From M55B154 sp964345775 (GTDB lineage Bacteria > Spirochaetota > UBA4802 > UB4802): a stretch of DNA of 64,000 nt. The stretch lies in the NCBI GenBank assembly GCA_964345775.1, contig CAYFSO010000002.1, positions 25,141 to 89,140 on the forward strand. Reading direction: 5' to 3'. The translations under genes and the position numbers were made by a program. Shown here piece by piece: positions 58,019-64,000 of the stretch; position 1 is the stretch's first letter; every line of letters starts with the position of its first letter. The notes beneath the pieces are model-generated. The model saw nothing but the letters and a program-made list of their open reading frames with translations. It did no database searches and was not told the DNA's origin.

Positions 58019-60178
58019 TTGTTTTATCTTAAAATCACGGTAACCATAATAGCCATTATATATTCCTTGTACGTACTTGGTGTTAACCTGTTCAAGCGTT
58101 TCAGGTTCGCGGTTAACAGGGTATACAGCCTGGTGGCATTAGCTACCCTGATAATGCTTGTCAGCCTGTTGCTTCAACTGCTGTTTCCCCGTTCGGAGCA
58201 GCTGATCCTGTTCGTGCGGGTCTATTTCGGCATGATCATCTTGATAAACCAGCTTTTTTTCCATTATACCCAGATATTCCCGAGGTGGGAAAAACGTTCT
58301 CCCGCCTGGCTAATATTCCTGTCAGTGCTTCCGGGCCTGCCGGTATTTGGTATAACAATTGTTACGGATTACATTGTCTCGGGTGTTTCTTACAAGGATG
58401 CCGTGATATTCCAGTACGGTGAATACTTTTATGTGTACATGATCATATTCGGGTTCTATATACTTGGGACCTTCTTTAACCTGCTCTGGAAAACCAGGGT
58501 GCTGGAAAATGAGTCATTCCGTTACCAGTTGTTCTACAAGTTCATGGGCAATCATGTTGGTGCACTTCTCATAGTAATATCTTTCCTGGTAATGCCGTAT
58601 GTATTCAATGATTATCATTATCATTCCATCGGCATACCCCTTGCGGCCATTATTCTCAACGTTATCAACGTATATGCCACTGCGGATGAAAGGATCATTG
58701 ATTTCAGGGGGTATTACCTGCGTATAGCATCGTGGAGCATAACTATTGCATTTCTCCTTGTGCCCGCGTATTTGATGCTCGAAGCCGCGTCTGTAATATC
58801 CGGGCGTTCGGCGCGTTTGCCATCGTTTGCGGTGGCCCTTCCCGTTTTTGCCTATTTCTTCGTGTTTTTCAGGGTAGTGCATCCACGTATTCTCAACTTT
58901 TTCAGAAGGGATTACATACGCCTTGAAAGAAGCTTTAACATGCTTATACAGGAATTCTCAGGTTTGTCCGAGGAAACTGAAGAAATGTCATACTGGGATG
59001 CGTTCTTCAGGGTTACAATCGACCGGCTATGTGAAACCTTTGATATTGAAAGCGGGGCTCTGTATCTTTACAATGAAGATGCCAGGGCTTATATATTCAG
59101 CCATAGTTACGGTGAAGCATCATCCCTGAGAAAAATTGGAGAAGGAGATACATTGCCAGAGCTTTTGGCCGCAAGAAAAGCCGTGATAGATCGGTCAATA
59201 CTGTATACCGACAGCAGCCTCCTGGAATACCGGGGCGGGGTGCTGGAATTAATGAAGCAGCACGGTATACATATTATCATACCCTGCTATAACCAGGAGG
59301 ATGATCTTATTGCCATTCTCTGCCTGGGGCACCTGATCTCGGGTAAACCTTATTCGTATGACCTCATTTCAATACTTGAACTGTACCGTATACAGCTCAG
59401 TAATACCCTTTCCAACGCGCTGCAGATAGAGGACGTGAAAACAGAACAGGTGGACGTGCACGACAGGATGGTTATCAGCGCCATCAAGAAAAAGATCATC
59501 CCGAGTGTACTGCCCCAGGTGGGTGGGATCCGTCTCAGCTCTTTTTTCATGGATAATTCATCATACGGTGGAGACTATTACGATGCCATCGAATTGAGCC
59601 CCGAGATGCTGGCCATTATCATGGCAGATACTACCGATGCCGGCATGGAATCGTCACTGCTTGGCCTGCAGTTGTACTCGGCATTCCATTCAATTTCTGC
59701 GATATACGATTCACCGGAAAAGATAGTACACATGCTGAACTGGGTAATTTCAACATCCCAGTATTCAGAAAGGTATGCAAATGCGTACTGTATAGTTTAC
59801 AATGCCCCAACGAGGGAGATACGTTACGTGAATGCCGCATTTTCCCCATTGACGGTGTTCGATGGTCAAAAGGAAAATTACATTGAACTTGATACCAAGG
59901 GAGTGCCCATTGGTATTGAAAGGGATTTTATATACGAGTCCAGGACTTACAAGGCGTCACCGCCCACCATCGGTTTTTTATGTTCCAATGGCTTTACAAC
60001 GGCAATAAACAGCGGGGGAGAGGGCTATTCGGTGGGAAGAATAAAAGATATTATACGTATAAACAAGGATGATTCACCGGCACGGCTGGTACGGCGTATT
60101 GTAGCGGACCTTCAGAATTTTATCGGCGATAACCAGATACCGGAGGACATTAGCCTGGTCGTATTCAGGATTGATTAA
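58019..60178 (+). CDS. 7TM-GAF-PP2C (SpoIIE-type) phosphatase
   Basis: A 719-residue membrane signalling protein. About eight N-terminal membrane segments span residues 1-290. A GAF domain follows (about 330-470: LCETFDIESGALYLYNEDAR, then HIIIPCYNQEDDLIAILCLG), then a PP2C/SpoIIE phosphatase domain: LSSFFMDNSSYGGDYYDAIE with the metal Asp, IIMADTTDAGMESSLLGLQL in place of the usual DVSGHGxxAAL, and EDISLVVFRID at the end. These proteins act on anti-sigma-antagonist proteins. The frame starts at TTG (58019) with GGGGA upstream. Its stop is next to the DHH gene start. Confidence 0.82.
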   Translation: MFYLKITVTIIAIIYSLYVLGVNLFKRFRFAVNRVYSLVALATLIMLVSLLLQLLFPRSEQLILFVRVYFGMIILINQLFFHYTQIFPRWEKRSPAWLIFLSVLPGLPVFGITIVTDYIVSGVSYKDAVIFQYGEYFYVYMIIFGFYILGTFFNLLWKTRVLENESFRYQLFYKFMGNHVGALLIVISFLVMPYVFNDYHYHSIGIPLAAIILNVINVYATADERIIDFRGYYLRIASWSITIAFLLVPAYLMLEAASVISGRSARLPSFAVALPVFAYFFVFFRVVHPRILNFFRRDYIRLERSFNMLIQEFSGLSEETEEMSYWDAFFRVTIDRLCETFDIESGALYLYNEDARAYIFSHSYGEASSLRKIGEGDTLPELLAARKAVIDRSILYTDSSLLEYRGGVLELMKQHGIHIIIPCYNQEDDLIAILCLGHLISGKPYSYDLISILELYRIQLSNTLSNALQIEDVKTEQVDVHDRMVISAIKKKIIPSVLPQVGGIRLSSFFMDNSSYGGDYYDAIELSPEMLAIIMADTTDAGMESSLLGLQLYSAFHSISAIYDSPEKIVHMLNWVISTSQYSERYANAYCIVYNAPTREIRYVNAAFSPLTVFDGQKENYIELDTKGVPIGIERDFIYESRTYKASPPTIGFLCSNGFTTAINSGGEGYSVGRIKDIIRINKDDSPARLVRRIVADLQNFIGDNQIPEDISLVVFRID

Positions 60179-60179
60179 T

Positions 60180-61271
60180 ATGGATTTTAGTGTGCTGGCC
60201 CAACAACTCCGGGACCTGTTAAAAAGCAACGCCAGGCTCCTTATCTATATCCAGGGATCTCCGGATCCGGATGCTATCGCCTCTTCTTTTGCGTTGCAGC
60301 AGGTGGCAGAACAGTTCGGCTGTGAAGCCGTAATCGCTGCTACGAGCGGTCCCTCCCTGTCGCAAAACAAAAAGCTGATTGAAAAGATAGGGATTGACCT
60401 GGCTATATGGAAATCCCTGTCCCCCGTAAATAAATTTGACGGGTACGCCATTCTGGATTACCAGTCCGCGAAGGTGAATGATCTCTCTGATGAACTGCCA
60501 TGCCTGGTGCATATCGATCACCATTCCGAGATAAATGAGTCAATAGAGGTTTCATTCAGGATCTTATCCGATGATGTGGGCTCTACAAGTACAATCATGG
60601 CCCTTTTGCTGCAGGAGCTGCACCTGTTACTTGAGGACGCGATGATGAAACGGGTGGCCACCGCCCTGATCTTCGGTATTCAAAATGATACCGACAATTA
60701 TACACATGCGTCAAGGCTGGACTATGACGCGCTGGAATACCTCACCATGTATTCAGACAGCAAACTGCTTGCCAGTATAGTGGATGTGCCACTTTCAAGG
60801 GAAAGCGTTGTCCTGCTGCGCAGGGCCATCGAAAACCAGATCTGTTACAGGGACTGGATAATGGCGGGTGTTGGTTTTATTGAGGAGGAAAACAGGGACA
60901 GTATAGCGGTTATTGCAGATTTCATGTTACAGCATAATGATGCCGGGATCGTGGTAGTATTCGCCATAGTTTACAGGGACCATCACCGGAGAATGCAGCT
61001 TGACGCTTCCTTCAGGACCAACGAGGAGGACTTTGACCTGGATTCCCTCATAAAGGATATAACGTCGGACGGGGGCGGCCGCAGGTACAAGGGCGCCTAC
61101 CAGGTAAACCTGGATTACTTTTCCTATTGCCCGGACAGTGAGAAGCTGTGGGAGGTCGTACACATGACCACCATTGAAGCGTTAAAAAAGAAACGGGACA
61201 TGATACACCTTGTTGAATTGAAAAGCGTATACCACAGGTTCAGGTACCGTCTTCGACAACTTTTCCAGTAA
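60180..61271 (+). CDS. DHH-family phosphoesterase
   Basis: A 363-residue DHH/DHHA1 protein (nanoRNase/c-di-AMP phosphodiesterase group). Motif I reads IQGSPDPDAIASSF, motif II AILDYQS, motif III LVHIDHHSE and motif IV FGIQNDTDNYTHAS, followed by the DHHA1 domain with the DGGGRRYKGAY substrate loop. The usual His of motif I (HxxPDxDA) is Gln or Gly here. It starts one base after the PP2C gene's stop (AGGA upstream), so it is in one operon with that regulator. Confidence 0.87.
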   Translation: MDFSVLAQQLRDLLKSNARLLIYIQGSPDPDAIASSFALQQVAEQFGCEAVIAATSGPSLSQNKKLIEKIGIDLAIWKSLSPVNKFDGYAILDYQSAKVNDLSDELPCLVHIDHHSEINESIEVSFRILSDDVGSTSTIMALLLQELHLLLEDAMMKRVATALIFGIQNDTDNYTHASRLDYDALEYLTMYSDSKLLASIVDVPLSRESVVLLRRAIENQICYRDWIMAGVGFIEEENRDSIAVIADFMLQHNDAGIVVVFAIVYRDHHRRMQLDASFRTNEEDFDLDSLIKDITSDGGGRRYKGAYQVNLDYFSYCPDSEKLWEVVHMTTIEALKKKRDMIHLVELKSVYHRFRYRLRQLFQ

Positions 61272-61276
61272 AGAAA

Positions 61277-64000
61277 TCAGAAAATAAGGGAGAAGTGCAC
61301 GCCTATCTCGTAGGAGATAAGTTCCCGGTTGATCCCGCCGGTATCACGGTTCCTGTATCGCTCCAGTACAAAGCGTGAACTCAACCCACCCTGCACGTTC
61401 TTATGAAGATCGAGGGTGACTTCACCGGTAACCATGTGCTGATCGTAAGGCTCGGGAGAGGTGGTGAAGGTATAGTTATACCGGTTCAGGATAAGGGAAT
61501 ACTCGGTACGAAATATTGGATACGAAATCAGGTCATGCCATTTGCTGAAAAAATCGTGAAGCCACTGTATGTCTGTTTCATACAGCAGGGAAAGGGTATA
61601 CCCCCTGTCCACATTTTTAAAGTATTCCGTGTTTGTCATGTTTTCCACGTAAATATCATCTGATGGATCCCGCTTGTCCTCATCAAGCGGGATGTACTCG
61701 AAGAATTTACGAACACGGTAATCTAATCCGAAACGTGCGGCTATGCTTGACCTGTCCCACTTGAAGGTAATGGCATACTGTGGATTGTGACTGTCCTCCC
61801 TTATGTTAGACGTTATGAGCATGTTCCTGGTGAAGGTGTAATCGATTGACGTTGTTGCGGCGTGATACGGTGTACCCGGCTTGTTGGGCCTGAAAAAACC
61901 GAAAGAAAAAATTCGCATGAGATCAAAGGAGAGACCATTCCGTGAATTGAGGCTGATCACCTGCTGTGGCGCGGTAAGGATGCTCTGCCGCTCGGAGACC
62001 TGGTTTATCCCCCCCGACATGGTAAGGGTGATCATTTGAAAATCCATGGATGTGGAAACCGATGCATTGTCGATCAGACGCAGCCGGTTGGTATAATCCG
62101 GTACCACCGTGTCATCGTCCACCAGTATGTTATCGTTCATGGTTGCATTTACGTAATCACGGCCACTGGAGGCGGTATTTCTTCCGGTGAAGAAGTGCCA
62201 TGGGGGATACTGGAATGTATTGATGCCAGGATCGGAAAGTGTATTGAATACCCTGCTGAGACCGTAATTTTCATCGAATGAACCGGTATTTTCACCTTCG
62301 TAGGGGACATCAGATTCCTGGAGGAACAGTGAACGTGAATAGCTGATAGTAAAATTCTTAATAAAATCAAGGGGCTTTATACTGTTCAATAGTATTGGGA
62401 AGGACCATGACTGAGAAAGGTAGCTTTGTACGTTCTTCGCCCTTTCATAGCCAGCCTGTTTAATTGGACTGGATTCAAGGTAGTCGGTAAACCTGTTCTC
62501 GTTATAGTACAACTCGTAATTGACCGAAGGCCGGGTCAGGGGCAGTTCTTTCAGGCCAAGGGTAAGGGTGGTTTTCTTATTGCGTTCAACGAACTTGAAA
62601 TCATTTCCGTAGACGAAAGGAATATGATATTCGCCCGAAACGTTACCATGTACACCGGTATCCTGCAACTCCTCTTTCCCGCTCAACTGTACTATTTCGT
62701 GAGACGTGACATCCACCGCTGGACGGACATAAAAGGCAGCTTGCTGGTAATCGAATGATATCCTTGTCATTTCTTTCTGACGTTTCTCTCTTTCACGAAG
62801 GCTTGTAAGTGTTTGCAGTTCCCCCGGGGACGCCTCGTCGGAACTTCGCTTTACCAGGTTGTCCCTGAACGAGGTATCAAGCTGCAGTGACGAGGTGAGA
62901 GATCCCCAGAGAAATTCCTCTGCCCTGTGATGCAGCTGCACAGAAGGGGTGTAGATATCTTTGCTCGTTCTTGTGTCCATGCTGTAAGCGGCAATGTCCT
63001 CGTCCCGGGTGTTGCGGTAATTTTCCTGCTGGTACAACACGGTAACCCTGGGAATACCCTTTTCCGGTGGCGCATACTCGGAGCGGGCAAAGATGCTTGT
63101 CCTGCTGGTGTCACCGCGTTTTTCGTCCTCCACCTGCTGGTTCAGGCTCTCGGTAGATGAGTGCTCGGTGATGAGGTCAACTGATGCTGTCCAGTGGGGC
63201 AGTATCTTTGCCGAGGTGAAAAGCTGCTGGTAATTCTCCTCGATGTCCTGCAGGGTCTGTCCTACCGTACTGAAGTTTCGCCCGTGCCCCTTATGTATGT
63301 ATTTGACTTTTATATCAGATAGGATGGGGAGTCCTGATTTTGTGCGGGCCACGGGCCTGGTAAACTGCAGTTCACCCTCAAGCCAGTGGGCACTGTCCTC
63401 CAGTGTGACCGGGTCGCCTACGTAGATATCGTTTAACCAGAATACACCCGAGGTGTTGCTGCCTTCCATCTCCACTGTTATATACTGTATCCTCTTCAGG
63501 TCGGGGTCCCCTTCCTGGTGTACCGGTGATAATGATGCCGATGAATCGTCCCGAAGCTGCAGGGATATATCTGACCATACCAGCTGATGGGTAATATCAT
63601 AACTGTATTCGAGGTAATCGTTCTCGGAGGATCCGACGCGTATACGCAGCCTGTCATCAACAGCGGGGGCGGTGCGGAAATTACACCAGACGTGCATTGT
63701 CTTGTAGAAACGCAGATCCATTGGACGGGCGAATTTTCGTGTGATCACGCCGCTGTTAATAGAGTCATATTCAACCTTCAGGGCTGATTCCTGGGTGCTC
63801 TTTAACTCATCGCTGTCCCTGTCACCGTACAATGACTTGTACAGGTCGCTCTGCTGGAAGAGGAATGACTCGTTGCGGTAGTTCTCGTCGTTATACGTGT
63901 CGATCAATGTGACCTTGAGACGGGAAGGGTCTTCCTGCTGGGTACCGTCAATTTCGGTCACCCGCCACCTGGCGGTGACGAACTTGATATTATCGATGTA
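61277..64000 (-). CDS. Large outer-membrane barrel-like protein (partial, runs off right edge)
   Basis: At least 907 residues; the frame is open to the window edge, so the true start lies beyond it. The N-terminal part in view has repeated beta segments with a carbohydrate-binding-like unit (MDLRFYKTMHVWCNFRTAPA, LRIRVGSSENDYLEYSYDI), like modules of SprA-type surface proteins. The C-terminal half is a run of alternating aromatic/polar strands, and the last strand ends with Phe (ISYEIGVHFSLIF), as in outer-membrane barrels. No signal peptide can be seen as the start is missing. A SprA relation is a guess. It is convergent with the DHH gene. Confidence 0.65.
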   Translation of the reverse strand, partial: YIDNIKFVTARWRVTEIDGTQQEDPSRLKVTLIDTYNDENYRNESFLFQQSDLYKSLYGDRDSDELKSTQESALKVEYDSINSGVITRKFARPMDLRFYKTMHVWCNFRTAPAVDDRLRIRVGSSENDYLEYSYDITHQLVWSDISLQLRDDSSASLSPVHQEGDPDLKRIQYITVEMEGSNTSGVFWLNDIYVGDPVTLEDSAHWLEGELQFTRPVARTKSGLPILSDIKVKYIHKGHGRNFSTVGQTLQDIEENYQQLFTSAKILPHWTASVDLITEHSSTESLNQQVEDEKRGDTSRTSIFARSEYAPPEKGIPRVTVLYQQENYRNTRDEDIAAYSMDTRTSKDIYTPSVQLHHRAEEFLWGSLTSSLQLDTSFRDNLVKRSSDEASPGELQTLTSLREREKRQKEMTRISFDYQQAAFYVRPAVDVTSHEIVQLSGKEELQDTGVHGNVSGEYHIPFVYGNDFKFVERNKKTTLTLGLKELPLTRPSVNYELYYNENRFTDYLESSPIKQAGYERAKNVQSYLSQSWSFPILLNSIKPLDFIKNFTISYSRSLFLQESDVPYEGENTGSFDENYGLSRVFNTLSDPGINTFQYPPWHFFTGRNTASSGRDYVNATMNDNILVDDDTVVPDYTNRLRLIDNASVSTSMDFQMITLTMSGGINQVSERQSILTAPQQVISLNSRNGLSFDLMRIFSFGFFRPNKPGTPYHAATTSIDYTFTRNMLITSNIREDSHNPQYAITFKWDRSSIAARFGLDYRVRKFFEYIPLDEDKRDPSDDIYVENMTNTEYFKNVDRGYTLSLLYETDIQWLHDFFSKWHDLISYPIFRTEYSLILNRYNYTFTTSPEPYDQHMVTGEVTLDLHKNVQGGLSSRFVLERYRNRDTGGINRELISYEIGVHFSLIF

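Overview
The window looks like a chromosomal segment from a diderm, probably anaerobic bacterium of the spirochaete type. This rests on gene content only. The supporting content is: several predicted lipoproteins and Sec-exported proteins, a large outer-membrane-barrel-like protein, a DUF115 motility-accessory-like protein, a flagellin-domain protein, many HEAT/TPR proteins, and 7TM, HD-GYP and PP2C signalling proteins. No 16S gene or other firm taxonomic marker is present. No phage, IS element, integrase or CRISPR array was seen. Genes lie close together, and several convergent pairs end within a few bases of each other.

Layout. 1-2.85 kb (minus): DUF115 protein, coaE and a SPOR protein that runs off the left edge. 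3-10.3 kb: an amidohydrolase, a zinc-ribbon membrane protein, hisD, a J-domain protein, a YkgJ-type Cys-cluster protein, manC and an LEA14-like lipoprotein. 10.4-15.8 kb: envelope genes, including a lytic transglycosylase lipoprotein, a FecR-domain protein and a HEAT lipoprotein. 15.9-21.5 kb: a ProC-like reductase, an FmdB-type zinc ribbon, a 7TM-PAS sensor, surE, a TPR protein, an AT-rich stretch of about 0.5 kb with operator-like repeats, and a TetR regulator preceded by a Fur-box-like palindrome. 21.5-32.7 kb: central metabolism (nadE, GTP-type pckG, pyrB-pyrC) and an acetoacetate-decarboxylase-like/SDR/HAD cluster. 32.7-37.5 kb: an HD-GYP protein, a eukaryote-like guaB, a second YkgJ protein and a membrane-anchored AraC regulator.

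37.7-46.3 kb holds the main system: a complete, collinear Mrp-type membrane-bound [NiFe] hydrogenase operon (mbhA to mbhN order). It has an MbhE-MbhF fusion and a ubiquitin-like ThiS/MoaD-family gene at the end. The antiporter gene mbhH is broken by a perfect 160-bp tandem duplication, which is either an assembly error or a fresh mutation. The hydrogenase should couple ferredoxin oxidation and H2 production to ion pumping. A TtcA-type tRNA thiolase gene converges on the operon.

47-50.3 kb: a CheY-like protein paired with a two-lobed cyclic-nucleotide-binding protein, a PadR regulator, and an unusual Sec-targeted flagellin-like protein. 50.3-57.9 kb (minus): yebC-ruvC-ruvA, a TPR protein, and an ispE-tRNAGln-glmU-prs-ctc-pth cluster. 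The cluster has the same order as in Bacillus, but GlmU lacks its acetyltransferase half and Pth lacks catalytic residues. 58-64 kb: a 7TM-GAF-PP2C phosphatase, a DHH phosphoesterase and a large barrel-like protein cut by the right edge.
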